In this document: one piece after another, positions 49,542-62,209 of the stretch
How positions within the stretch are numbered: position 1 is the first letter of the stretch
Layout of the letters: every line of letters starts with the position of its first letter
Origin: Paramecium pentaurelia
Taxonomy: Eukaryota > Ciliophora > Oligohymenophorea > Peniculida > Parameciidae
Assembly: GCA_905183005.1 (NCBI GenBank)
Contig: CAJJDO010000089.1
Coordinates: 18,657-82,656 of the forward strand
Direction of reading: 5' to 3'
DNA length: 64,000 nt
Position numbers and translations under genes: made by a program
Notes under the pieces: model-generated
The model's input: the letters and a program-made list of their open reading frames with translations, nothing else
Database searches by the model: none
What the model was told of the DNA's origin: nothing

Positions 49542-52021
49542 ATGGGAATTACTTGTTCAAATTAACAGAATAAAAATTTAAACTTTAAAGATAGTCATCG
49601 GTGTAGTGTTGAATAAATTGAACCATTAAATTAAAAAAATAAAAATCAATATGCCAATTAAGAACACGAATGTACAATTTGGAATTACCATTAAAAAAGA
49701 TGGTGTTTGGAAAAATTCCAAATATTTCTTACACAACAATAAGAAGCTAAATACATCTTTAAAGGATAAATACTTAGAATGTAAATAATTTAATTAAAAA
49801 ATAGAGAATAATTAAATGATAGTTTTATGAGACCATAAGTATTAACTAATTTGGAATAAATATAATATCTTTAATGGTGTGGAAACTTTGGTAAAATGAA
49901 TCTTCAAAAGTTTGGAAAATGGACTGCTAACTGGAGAGGGAAAAAAATGCTGAATGTTGGTGGATATTACTCTGAGGATGGGTCTAAGCAAGGTATATGG
50001 AAAGAAATTACGAAGAATTATTGCAGGTAATATTTTTATCTCCCATTTTAGCCTTTGCAAGATATATGAAATTGGAGTATATAAAAATAATTAAAAAATT
50101 GGATTATGGAATTATGTCTATAAGAATAAAAAAATGTATTTTATTTAGAGAAACTTAGTGGTGGTGGATTCTTCAATTCTTTATCTTAGAAGAATGGTAA
50201 ATGGATAGAGCTTAGTGAAGGATTTCATATAAATGAATAAATAACTTTTAGTTGTGAATATAAAAATGGACAAAGGGTAGGAATTTATGAAATTTGGAGT
50301 GGAGATTATATGAAAAGCAATAATAAATAGATGTAAATTTATATTGTTTAATTATACAAAATAATATGTATTTAGTGGTGGTGGATTATATCTTGTAAGA
50401 GATTATTAGATTAAGTCTGGATTTTGGGTAGAAATATCTGAAGGGCTCAATACTAATTCTAAAGTTACTTATCATGGAGAATATAAAAATGGTAAAAGGT
50501 TTGGTCGATGGGATATTATGTATTAAAATGAAAAGATGTAAGATAAATAAAATAACCTTTGTTTGTTAGTGGTGGAGGATGGTATGATGAAAATTGTGAT
50601 GGGATTTAGTAGGGTAATTGGGTCGAAATATGGAATGGATTCAATCATAGTTCTTAAGTAACGTATCATGGATAATATAAAAACGGGAAAAAAATAGGTT
50701 AATGGGATATTATGTATTAAAGTGAAAAGATGTAAGATAGATAATATAACTTTTGTTTATTAGCGGTGGAGGATGGTATGATGAAAATTTTGATGGGATT
50801 TAGTAGGGTAATTGGGTTGAAATATGGAATGGATTCAATCATATTTCTTAAGTTACATATAATGGATAATATGAAAATGGGAAAAAAATAGGTTAATGGG
50901 ATATTAAGTAAAAGAAGACTATAAGAAAATTTTAAAAGGTTTTACATTTCAGGAGGTATAAAAACTAATTGATTGTTTGAGTTTATTAGTAATGGGTAAG
51001 ATAATGTAAGAAATGATGGGATTATATTGGAAAATTAGGGAGATATATTGGATGGATTTAATTAGGATTCTTAAGAGAATACACAAAATCAGAAAAATAC
51101 ATAAGTCGATCAATGGGTTTTTAGAAATTAGATTGTTGAACAGATAGTAAATAAAACAATGTAATAATATATGTTATATGAATTTTTGTAGTGGTGGTGG
51201 ATCTTATGGTAATGGAGTAAAAATGGGTTATTGGTTAGATTTATGGGATGGATATAATTGGTTTTCTGAAGTAACTTATTATGGATAATATAACTCTGGA
51301 AAAAAGGTTGGTAGATGGAATATTTTGTATTAGAATAAAGTAGATGGGATACATGACTTAAAAATGTAAAAATATTATATAGCTTCTATATAATGTGCTA
51401 ATTAGTGGTGGTGGATAATTTAATGAGACAAATGGCAGTATTAAGTTTGGTATTTGGGAGGAAATATTTGAGGGATTTAATGAAGATTCTCCATTTATTT
51501 ATTATGGGGAATATAGAAATGGGATAAAGTATGGTAGATGGGACATTTTTAAAATAAACGATCAGAATACATTTGAATTAAAGTATTAAATAAAGTTGAT
51601 ATTATTTAGAAGTTCTGTCACTTTTGATGATAAAGGTATTTAGATATCTTAGAGAGATTAGTATAAAATTCAATTTAATAATATTAGTTAAAATATCTAA
51701 TTTAGAGGAAAAAATTTATTTGGTAATAAAATAGGTAGATGGGATATTATGTAAGGAAATGAAAAATTGTAATGAATCGTTATTTATTAGCCTAATAATT
51801 TGCTTTTTTATTATTCTAGTGGAGGGGGATAATACGAACAGGGATGTAAATAGGGTTATTGGGTTGAAATATCAGATAAATATACAGATAAATTATAAGT
51901 AACATAGAATGGAGAATATATAAATGGTAAAAAGGTTGGTGTATGGAAGGAAATGAATAGAAATAAAACAAAATTGGAAGTAGAATTTACAACACTGAAA
52001 GAAATTAAATATGAAAATTGA
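49542..52021 (+). CDS. MORN-variant repeat protein, ten exons, 722 aa; possible N-myristoylated protein
   Basis: Exons: 49542-50026, 50052-50135, 50159-50332, 50376-50537, 50570-50731, 50764-50955, 50990-51160, 51192-51365, 51406-51768, 51820-52021; sum 2169 nt with no internal TGA. Starts MGITCSNQQ: Gly2, Cys5 and Ser6 fit an N-myristoylation plus palmitoylation site, so membrane tethering is plausible. After a Gln/Asn-rich region of about 110 residues come FGKWTAN and IWKE blocks, then modules of the IGGGxY...GxWVEI...GF...VTY-GEYKNGKK-GRWDI type, one per exon; exon 9 (363 nt) fuses two modules. Module 7 is strongly worn (SNGQDNVR instead of GGGSY). Introns 23-51 nt, phase 2 at the GGG boundary. 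Exon 2 is 84 nt in both this gene and its paralogue at 18295. Function unknown. Confidence 0.88.
50027..51819 (+). other. Nine introns of the second MORN-variant gene
   Basis: 50027-50051 (25 nt), 50136-50158 (23), 50333-50375 (43), 50538-50569 (32), 50732-50763 (32), 50956-50989 (34), 51161-51191 (31), 51366-51405 (40), 51769-51819 (51). All GT...TAG and all required to keep frame; in their absence the modules fall out of register. Introns 4 and 5 are near-identical, as are exons 5 and 6, showing recent duplication of an exon-intron unit. Confidence 0.8.
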
Positions 52022-53273
52022 GATTATGAAAAATAATAAAATAATGTAATAATATTATTATAAAATGATTAATTTGGATTTGATTTAATAACTGTTTTAA
52101 CTTCTATAATTTTCATTCTTGTTTGTATTTATTGGTTTTTAGGATGATTTTGTAATTTAGCCTAAAAAGTATTTTTCTGTGTTTTAGTGTAAAAATATAT
52201 TTTATTTTGGCTATTTTCAATGTTGAATAGATAGGGCTAACAGGATCCTAAGTTCTGGGCCTTTATCCATATAAATTTCATTAATATAAATGCATGGATC
52301 AGTAGCATCGTAATGATAATTTACACTGGGTTGGCCACCAGAGGATTCTAAAAGATTAGAAGAAATTTTAGGACACCTTAAAATTTAATAATCCATCATG
52401 ATAAAATTAATCATAAACATTATAGAATGTTTTTAAAAAGGGATTGGAAGCTTCAAACTTATGACTTGAGCTTCAAATTTGAACTAGTAATAGAAAAATA
52501 ATAAAAGGTTAAGGGTGGTATTTCAAAACTTTTTTCTAGTTTGATATTGGGAAAGTTTAAGTCTTAATTATATTACCTTTCAAAATCTATTTGAATATAT
52601 TTCTTATGATATATCCAACCCTTATTTAGAAGTTCTTGAAATTCAAGTTTATGAGACGATTTATTACTTTGAGCTTATTAAAAATGTTATTATTGAAAAA
52701 AATTCAAATTAATTTGAAATTGATTTAAATAAATTTTTCATAATTATTTATGATTAAAGAATATTTAGAAACTCTTCCATGAATGAATGACTTTTTTTAT
52801 TTAGTGATTCAAAATTACATGTATTTTTTACTAAACTTATATTATATTACAATAAAAATGCTAAACTTATTTAGAAATTAAATATTAAATGATATTTTTA
52901 GAAATTTAAATAACAACTTTTTTTATTTTAGTTTTTATAAAAATTAGTAAAGAATAAAACAAAAATATAGTTAAGAATTAATATTTAAATTTTTCTAAAC
53001 AATTTTTTAGTAAAGAATTTTCTAATAATCATATTGAATTTTCTTCCATTCAAAATAATTTCTATACACTTTTTAACCTAATTCTCTGATTGAAATGTGC
53101 CAATAGCTGCTTTGGCAGGATATTGCAAAAGGAAATAATTTACTTATTTTTTTTTTACTAATATTTTATGTTAAAGACTATTGATTTAAAATAAAATAAA
53201 GTAACCCATGAACTAGTACTTTTGAAAAATTTGTAATATTGAATTTATCACTTATGGGTTAGTCAAATTAGAT
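52022..53273. other. Intergenic stretch
   Basis: No coding frame supported. Slightly less AT-rich around 52230-52340, without a recognisable feature. Confidence 0.4.
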
Positions 53274-54328
53274 CATGAAAAAATGAATTTTTGAAGTATC
53301 TTTTCGGTTGTCAGCAATTATTCTAAATTTTCAAAACAAAATATGCCAACATTTATGTGATGGTTACAATCCTTAAAACAAGAGGTGATATAATGTCTTT
53401 GCAAGCTCCTTTACCATGATAATCAATTATCAATAATAGTGTATTGTGATGATGAGCTAGACAAAATCAATCAACTTCTATAAATTGTTAATCCAAAAAT
53501 GAAGCATATATACTACAAATACTATATGGACTATGTAATTTTAAACAAAATTTTTCATGCAGTGACAAAACAGGGATTTCATAAAGTCAGATTTGATTAA
53601 GGTAGGAATAATTCATTCCATGAAAGAACATAAGAATCCTTTTTGATAATTTTTTTATTAAAATAAAGTAAATATTTATAATTCCAATTTTTTAACAATA
53701 GATAATTCTAAAGGATCTCTTGATATGAAAGAATAAATTTCAAATGATTAGGAAACTTTCCTTTGTATTATTTAGAATTTGATAATAGAAATAATACATA
53801 ACTAAAGATATCTATTTGTAATTAAAATTTAAATTGTTGCTAAGTAGTATTTATAACAATTTTTTTTTAGAAATTCTTCTTAATATAAATGCAAGAGACC
53901 ATCTGAATTTTAGATATAATCATTTGGAATTAGAGAAATAGAGGCTCAAAATGAACCTTTTCAAAAAGTAATTGATTATTGAATTTTCAATATGCTTTTT
54001 GTGTATTGATACAAAAAGATATAAAATTAATTAATCGTTCTTCAAATAAATGATAATGTATGAAAAATATATCAATACCTTTACAATTAAAAAATTTGAA
54101 ATAAAAGTCAATATAGTAAACATTTGCAAGTCATTATTAAATTAAATAAATTTTAATTGGAATTATTCTAAATATAGCTTTTAAATCTCTAAAGTAATTG
54201 ATAAATGCAGATAATATATAAAGAAATTTTAGTGATAATTTTCTTTACTTTTAGATCCAATTTATAGTAAAAATTTTATATTTTGAAATAATTATTTACA
54301 AAAGTTTCTTCTTACAAGAACATAATTA
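53274..54328. repeat. Direct duplicate D, copy 1 (1055 nt)
   Basis: Reappears at 54448-55502 after the run of N at 54329-54447, with no differences seen. Confidence 0.9.
53361..53982 (+). CDS. Hypothetical protein, C-terminal 187 aa, three exons
   Basis: Exon 53361-53667, a 34-nt intron 53668-53701 (GTAAATAT...ACAATAG), exon 53702-53846, an optional 24-nt intron 53847-53870, exon to TGA 53980. Coding is clear: QLSIIVYCDDELDKINQLLQ, NPKMKHIYYKYYMDYVILNK, FHAVTKQGFHKVRFDQGRNN, then a helical region and FGIREIEAQNEPFQKVIDY. The pattern of short hydrophobic strands followed by D/E could fit an alpha/beta fold, but I recognise no family. Upstream of 53361 another frame continues (ICQHLCDGYNPQNKR or GCQQLFQIFKTKYAN), so the 5' end is shifted or spliced. 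Repeated at 54535-55156 in the duplicate. Confidence 0.5.
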
Positions 54329-54447
54329 NNNNNNNNNNNNNNNNNNNNNNNNNNNNNNNNNNNNNNNNNNNNNNNNNNNNNNNNNNNNNNNNNNNNNNNN
54401 NNNNNNNNNNNNNNNNNNNNNNNNNNNNNNNNNNNNNNNNNNNNNNN
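54329..54447. other. Assembly gap (119 N)
   Basis: Run of N between two copies that look identical; gap size is probably an estimate. Confidence 0.95.
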
Positions 54448-55502
54448 CATGAAAAAATGAATTTTTGAAGTATCTTTTCGGTTGTCAGCAATTATTCTAA
54501 ATTTTCAAAACAAAATATGCCAACATTTATGTGATGGTTACAATCCTTAAAACAAGAGGTGATATAATGTCTTTGCAAGCTCCTTTACCATGATAATCAA
54601 TTATCAATAATAGTGTATTGTGATGATGAGCTAGACAAAATCAATCAACTTCTATAAATTGTTAATCCAAAAATGAAGCATATATACTACAAATACTATA
54701 TGGACTATGTAATTTTAAACAAAATTTTTCATGCAGTGACAAAACAGGGATTTCATAAAGTCAGATTTGATTAAGGTAGGAATAATTCATTCCATGAAAG
54801 AACATAAGAATCCTTTTTGATAATTTTTTTATTAAAATAAAGTAAATATTTATAATTCCAATTTTTTAACAATAGATAATTCTAAAGGATCTCTTGATAT
54901 GAAAGAATAAATTTCAAATGATTAGGAAACTTTCCTTTGTATTATTTAGAATTTGATAATAGAAATAATACATAACTAAAGATATCTATTTGTAATTAAA
55001 ATTTAAATTGTTGCTAAGTAGTATTTATAACAATTTTTTTTTAGAAATTCTTCTTAATATAAATGCAAGAGACCATCTGAATTTTAGATATAATCATTTG
55101 GAATTAGAGAAATAGAGGCTCAAAATGAACCTTTTCAAAAAGTAATTGATTATTGAATTTTCAATATGCTTTTTGTGTATTGATACAAAAAGATATAAAA
55201 TTAATTAATCGTTCTTCAAATAAATGATAATGTATGAAAAATATATCAATACCTTTACAATTAAAAAATTTGAAATAAAAGTCAATATAGTAAACATTTG
55301 CAAGTCATTATTAAATTAAATAAATTTTAATTGGAATTATTCTAAATATAGCTTTTAAATCTCTAAAGTAATTGATAAATGCAGATAATATATAAAGAAA
55401 TTTTAGTGATAATTTTCTTTACTTTTAGATCCAATTTATAGTAAAAATTTTATATTTTGAAATAATTATTTACAAAAGTTTCTTCTTACAAGAACATAAT
55501 TA
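54448..55502. repeat. Direct duplicate D, copy 2
   Basis: Copy of 53274-54328 at offset +1174. Unique sequence resumes at 55503. Confidence 0.9.
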
Positions 55503-55958
55503 AATCAAAATATTATTAGTAATCTTTTAATTATTTTCAAGATTTCTTCTAAACAACTTTCTTCATCTTAAATTTATTTACTCTTTTAATATTTTCTTCT
55601 TTAAATTGGCTACATCTTTCCTTCTTTATTATCTTGCCTCAAGTTTTCAGCTTATGAATAACTTTTCTTATAAACTATAAGTGTTCTTTGATCACCATTC
55701 TCTTAGTTTCAAGACTCATTTTTCTCCCTTTTAAATGTTAATCATTTTCATCTAAATGAATAATCTAAATTCTATTTTTCCATTTTTGGTTTGAATTATT
55801 AGGAGTTTTTACAAAAGCTCATAATTAATTTTGCTATTTTAATAAATAAGGAACACTTTGATATACCTATGGAATTACCTGTAATACAAATAATTTTTTT
55901 ACTTAATATGATGAAATTTCTAAGTTTTTAAATAACTGCTTTAGTATAAATTTATTGC

Positions 55959-57009
55959 TTCAGTAAATTTTTTTATTAAATTAAATTTATTTATACTTGT
56001 AAACTAAAGTATTTCCTAAACAATATTTATTTGATGAGAATCTCTGCCATCATAATAGTCTGCAATTTTTGGACTAATCTAAATATGTAAATTACAATTT
56101 TTCATTGCTTTTTCAAATATATTAATTTGCTCTATTTGTTAATTATAAATTTTTCAAAATAATCATTATGATAAAAGAATTTCATTCTAGATTATACCTT
56201 TGTAATAGTAGGAAATAGAATTTTCAACATTATTCAAAAGATATTTTCATAATATTCTATTGCTTAGTCAAATATATTCATTTTATAAATATTTCTTATA
56301 CTCATTTTTAGTTACATCATATATTTGCTAATAAAAATGGAATTAAAATAATACCATTTCCATAGTAATGGTCTCGATCTCTGGTTTATTTGATCAAAGT
56401 ATTCTATTTTTCTTTGAACTTTTAAATTTTCTCTATTAATAAATAGAAAATTGTTCTCAAATATCATTTTTGCTAAAAGAGAGTATATTATACCTCTGCA
56501 AAAATTATAATTAGAATTTTCGGGATAATAGTGGAATCACATTATTCAATTTCTGCAAAAATTCTATTCATTTTAATATTGTTTTAAATTGTTTTGCTTA
56601 GAAATTAATATTTTCATTAATTCTTTTCTTGGAAGAAAACCATAGTTTTTTCAAAAAATCTGAATCACGATAATTTAATTCTTCCAAAGATTCATATTAA
56701 GTATGAATCTATGCTTGCCGTACCTGGAATAAAGCTTGAACGAAAAAATTATCCTTTTAGTTTTCAACCTTTATTTAATTATAACCTTCTTATTCATTTT
56801 ATCTAATTAAAATAAATTATGAATAATATTGGGTAAATATAGTGTGTCATAACTAAGTTCATTATTTTTCAGTGCGTCAGTCTGTTTACCAAAGGGGGGA
56901 AGTAAATCCCTCCCCCGTAGCTTTACATAGGCATCGAGCATACCCGCTCTCTCAGGGCTCCTTCCGACTCCAAGCCTCGACTCCGAGTTTGGATTTTTTT
57001 TGAACTTCC
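55959..57009. repeat. Direct duplicate E, copy 1 (1051 nt)
   Basis: Reappears at 57011-58061 after a single N at 57010. Includes the TPR relic and the first part of the GC-rich island. Confidence 0.9.
55990..56700 (-). pseudogene. Decayed TPR gene
   Basis: The minus strand repeats the signature of the 38900-42067 gene at about the same spacing: splice-site-like ACCTTTG or ACCTCTG (complement of AAAGGT) at 56197 and 56491, preceded by TPR helix B remnants and followed by helix A remnants such as MNIFDQAIEYYE. Motifs are much eroded and frames do not join, so this is an inactive relative. The second copy at 57042-57752 is the assembly duplicate. Confidence 0.55.
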
Positions 57010-57010
57010 N

Positions 57011-58061
57011 TTCAGTAAATTTTTTTATTAAATTAAATTTATTTATACTTGTAAACTAAAGTATTTCCTAAACAATATTTATTTGATGAGAATCTCTGCC
57101 ATCATAATAGTCTGCAATTTTTGGACTAATCTAAATATGTAAATTACAATTTTTCATTGCTTTTTCAAATATATTAATTTGCTCTATTTGTTAATTATAA
57201 ATTTTTCAAAATAATCATTATGATAAAAGAATTTCATTCTAGATTATACCTTTGTAATAGTAGGAAATAGAATTTTCAACATTATTCAAAAGATATTTTC
57301 ATAATATTCTATTGCTTAGTCAAATATATTCATTTTATAAATATTTCTTATACTCATTTTTAGTTACATCATATATTTGCTAATAAAAATGGAATTAAAA
57401 TAATACCATTTCCATAGTAATGGTCTCGATCTCTGGTTTATTTGATCAAAGTATTCTATTTTTCTTTGAACTTTTAAATTTTCTCTATTAATAAATAGAA
57501 AATTGTTCTCAAATATCATTTTTGCTAAAAGAGAGTATATTATACCTCTGCAAAAATTATAATTAGAATTTTCGGGATAATAGTGGAATCACATTATTCA
57601 ATTTCTGCAAAAATTCTATTCATTTTAATATTGTTTTAAATTGTTTTGCTTAGAAATTAATATTTTCATTAATTCTTTTCTTGGAAGAAAACCATAGTTT
57701 TTTCAAAAAATCTGAATCACGATAATTTAATTCTTCCAAAGATTCATATTAAGTATGAATCTATGCTTGCCGTACCTGGAATAAAGCTTGAACGAAAAAA
57801 TTATCCTTTTAGTTTTCAACCTTTATTTAATTATAACCTTCTTATTCATTTTATCTAATTAAAATAAATTATGAATAATATTGGGTAAATATAGTGTGTC
57901 ATAACTAAGTTCATTATTTTTCAGTGCGTCAGTCTGTTTACCAAAGGGGGGAAGTAAATCCCTCCCCCGTAGCTTTACATAGGCATCGAGCATACCCGCT
58001 CTCTCAGGGCTCCTTCCGACTCCAAGCCTCGACTCCGAGTTTGGATTTTTTTTGAACTTCC
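57011..58061. repeat. Direct duplicate E, copy 2
   Basis: Copy of 55959-57009 at offset +1052. Here the sequence runs on through the whole GC-rich island. Confidence 0.9.
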
Positions 58062-58236
58062 CTTCGCCTACCGATTGCCATCCTGCTCCCGAAAGACGCC
58101 TTTCTATATTTACAAGACCTGTATGGTGAAGCTGTTCGAGCTCCTTCCTCCATAGGATTTAGGGCCTTGAACCTTTGTTTTTTCCTTTTGCGATTATGGG
58201 TAGCTTAGGCTAAAGGCTTGTTCCCTAAACCACTTC
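57922..58236. other. GC-rich island of foreign character
   Basis: About 300 nt with G+C near 50 percent (36 of 60 bases in 57961-58020), against roughly 20-25 percent around it, with sharp edges. The first part also appears at 56870-57009. On the minus strand a frame of about 85 codons runs with one TGA (ALNPMEEGARTASPYRSCKY, then MAIGRRREVQKKSKLGVEAW), and the plus strand is open too. TGA in a Trp-compatible position would suit a mitochondrial code, so a mitochondrial insertion is one option; a fragment antisense to rRNA or contaminant DNA at a contig end are others. I cannot decide. Confidence 0.5.
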
Positions 58237-60550
58237 TTATTAATTTCTTAATTATATTTTTTCAAGAATATAATGCTAACTCTAACTAGAAACATAATTT
58301 AACATTCAATATTTATAAAAAATATTAATTTGTTAGATAAAGAATTAAATTCATTACTTAATGAATATTAAAAATACCTGGTTATTTTCTAAAAATTATC
58401 TTGAATTACTACTTAATATTAAAGATTTAAGGTAAAAATTGATTGGAAAATTAAGATATTATCATAAATTATTTTTGTGGAGATAGATGAATTCATTTAA
58501 AGAGTTTCAATTGGGAACGGAGAAAGAAACATTAATATTGTAATATTAAAGGAATATAGTGAATGGATAAAAATAGGTAAACAAATCTGAGTGGAGATGA
58601 AAACAATTATTTTGGTAAAGATTAAGAATGTTTTAAAAAAGAAAAATAATATATGAAGAATTTTATTTTCAATTCAAATTTTCTTATGAGCTTTTCAATA
58701 AAAGGATATCGGTATCTCAAAATAAAATAATAAATCTATCAAACATTCTTCATTTATAATAGTTATATGTAAAGAATTATGAATTTCTAATACTTTTTAT
58801 TTACAAGTAGGTATCGATCAATTATAAAGTAACAGAAGCAGATAATGTTGAATATTAACATAAACGCACTGAAAAACCTATAATCTTAGTCTTATTCAAA
58901 ATGATCTTGTAATTATATATGCCATGAAAAATACTATAAATGGCAGATACAATAGTAATTTTAACTTTTTCTATGTGTGTTTTTAAATTCCTGAATGTTG
59001 ATTCACAATTGATTTTTAGTGTTTATTATTAAAGTCTCTAATAGTTGCAACACTAAAAGTCAATAATTAAATTTTTTTGATATTTTAAACTCTTTTGCTT
59101 TTTCTTAAAAACCAAAAAAAGGAACTGATATTAAAATACCAGGGGGTTGAAAACAAAAGCTGATGAAATAAGCTCAAGAAGATAAAATGTTTTTCAAGTG
59201 ATTCCAAACTTTTAAGGGATGTTTGTCTACGTAGTTTAGTTAAGTAATTATAATTTTTGCGAGCTTAAGACAGCAAAAAACAAAGGTCAGAATGAAATTG
59301 ATTTATAGATAGTATTTAAGTAACTATTTTTCCCAAAATTAAAGATGATTTGGGATAACATATTCTACTCCGAGTCATTTCGACCATTATAAATACTTTA
59401 TGCTGTTATTAATTTAAGATTAAAAAATTTTGAGGAATAATTTATGTATTGATCAAGATTTTTCAATACCCTGATAGAACAATAAAGGGAAGTGGTTTTA
59501 ATTTTATTTATTCCAAAGATGAATAAAGTGAAATATTGTTATTAATTAAAAAAGAATAAAATCAAAACAATACTATCAGTCTGGAAAAGATGAATCTAGA
59601 TATTTTTCAATTAAGTATTCATATACATATTTTTAAAGAAAATTTTATCTGTTTTGAACAAAACTCTGTTTTAATTTAAAGTAGGATAACAATAATAATC
59701 AAATTTTTATTTCTCAAAAACTATTCATAGGTTTGTTTATCATTTAAATTTGGTTTAAGAATAATATTTTGAGAAAATGAAACTATTGATATCATGAAAA
59801 ATGATTAGTCTAAAACTTCTAATAAAACAAGTTCAATTCCAATATTACTTAATTAACAAAAAATAACTTTTTATATTGAAATCAAGGCTAATAAATATTA
59901 TAAACTATTTTCACAAATAAGTTAATACTTAGGTATGAAATTTATATAATTTTATGAATGATAATGTCGTTATAATAGAGATTAAGTATAAATTATGGAT
60001 TAAGAGAATTACTCTTAACATTAATATATTAAATCTTAATTCATAGATTAGAGTGGCATGTTTTACGGATACAAGATGCTAATTTTATGATTTAAATAAG
60101 AAGTTGAAATATGAATAATTAGGAAAATATAATACACTTAATTTAGACTAATTATTAAGATATTTCCAATCATTTAGAAAATAATAATGATAATAACCAT
60201 TTGATTAATATAAGTATTACATTTATTGAAAATATAAATTTATAAGTAGGAAGGGAGTATTACTATTCTTAAATTGCTTAATCAATAACATAATATTGTA
60301 GGAAATAATTGTTTTACAAAATAGAATTAATTGCAAAGAGCTATGCCCTAATAAACTTTTTCCTTATTATTTCAAAAAAATATCTGAAAAAAATTCTTAT
60401 TTATGAGCTCGACTTTTAAAACAATATTGTTTGAAAAAGGAATAAAAAGGCATCAAATCCTTTACTTGCTGGCTATGGAATAAAATATAGAGATGGCAAT
60501 ACGCAATATAAATGTGAATTAATTCTCAATTTATTTTATTATTGAATTTA
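58237..60550. other. Long AT-rich intergenic stretch
   Basis: No frame with good coding character on either strand. No repeat or RNA recognised. Confidence 0.45.
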
Positions 60551-62209
60551 ATGTAAAAACCAATAATGATAGAAAATGAAAAAGAGTTTTGTTGCTCTAA
60601 AGGACATATGCTACCAGTCATTACAATAGCACTTGATCCAAAATTATCAAGGAATTAGAGACTCTTATGCACAGAATGTTTAGAAAATGCAGACATAGAT
60701 GGCAAAGCAGTTGGATTAAAGAAAATGATATAATTAATAGAAGAGAATTAAATTAAAAAGATGGAAAAAGTTGAAACTATCATAATGAATTAAATTAAAT
60801 TAATTGAATCATTACATAGTATTGTTGATTAAATGAAATCATATCTAATGTAATAATTAGAATAATTGATTACTATAATTATTGGATGGATTAAGAATCT
60901 ATAATAACAAAGATTATAATTTTCTCAATTTAGTTTTTTTGAGGAATTAGAAATTATGGTTATGAAGTCAAATTAACCTGATTCCAATTTATATATCCAT
61001 GAGATTTAGAAAATCAATCTCTGTTGGACTTCAAAATTGAATCCTAAATTAGAATAATTTAATTAATTTGATGCATATAATTAATGTAAGTAACACTTGT
61101 TGAGTTTAGAATTAGATTCTAAGAAATATACAGAAAATTATTAATAATTACAAACCAATATAAAAATAATGAATTAAGAAATATCATCGTTAAATACTAA
61201 GACGAATATTCAACCATTATAAAATGATTAATTTATTAATCAGTCGAATATCAAACCTTTCAATTATTAACTAATCCAAGAATGTTCAATTTAATAAAGT
61301 GATTTGTGTCGTGCAATAGCTATTGATAAAGGTTGTTCAACATTGCTGGTTGGATGTGAGTCACTAATTAAAGTATTTGAATTCAACTAAGGAATGATCA
61401 AAAAAATTTAAACTTTAAAATAACATAAGGATTGGGTATAAACTTTAAACTTCATGCATAAATCTAAATAGTTTATATCTGGAAGTTGTGATCATTCGAT
61501 AATAATATGGAAATGTAACTAAAATAATTAATGGAGTTTTAAATAGATACTAAATGGACATAATAATAGTATCTAATGTTTAATCATAAATACTAATGAA
61601 GATCTAATAATATCAGGGAGTGGTGATAACACTATAAAATTTTGGATAAATAAGAATTAATGGTTGTGCTAATAAACAATAAAGGAATACTCTTAATCTG
61701 TATTAGGATTGAGTTTGAATTAATAATAAAATAGAGTTGTATCATGTGGATATGATTATTATATATTAATAATAGAATAATCAGAATAGAATTAAGAATG
61801 GAGACTAATATAAAAGATTACAATTGAAAATTATGGATTTCGAGTATGCTTTATTGATAATAATATGTTCACATTTTCACCATATAATAAAGAAGAGATA
61901 TCTATTTTTGAGTTGAATAATAACAATAAATAATTTACCAAAACTAAATCTATTCCTATAAAAAGTGGATAAGATGTCTATGCAAGATTTCCTTAACAAT
62001 ATATAAATTAAAAAAGTATTCTTGTCTGTAAGAATGGAGAATATGTCAATTTGATTACGAAAAAAGAAAATGGAGAATTTCTAACTGAATAATCTATTCA
62101 TTTTGAAGTTGATGATTTATATGGAACAATGAGTGATGACGGAGTGTATTTGATCACATGGGATAATAAATCAAAGTAAATACAAATAAGGAGATGTAAA
62201 GAATAATGA
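60551..62209 (+). CDS. WD40 repeat protein with N-terminal Cys motif and coiled coil, 552 aa
   Basis: Uninterrupted, intronless frame in ciliate code to TGA 62207. In-frame ATGs at 60551 and 60566; the second gives MIENEKEFCCSKGHMLPVIT. The N-terminus has a B-box/zinc-finger-like CC...H...CTEC pattern, followed by a Gln/Asn-rich coiled coil of about 150 residues. From about residue 230 come WD40 repeats: HKDWVQTLNFMHKSKQFISG then SCDHSIIIWK; GHNNSIQCLIINTNEDLIIS then GSGDNTIKFW; SVLGLSLNQQQNRVVSCGYD. It closes with LYGTMSDDGVYLITWDNKSK and QIQIRRCKEQ, a tail usual in the ciliate WD40 family. Probably a cytoplasmic scaffold; partner unknown. Sequence state (no stops, no shifts) argues for an active gene. 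Confidence 0.9.
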
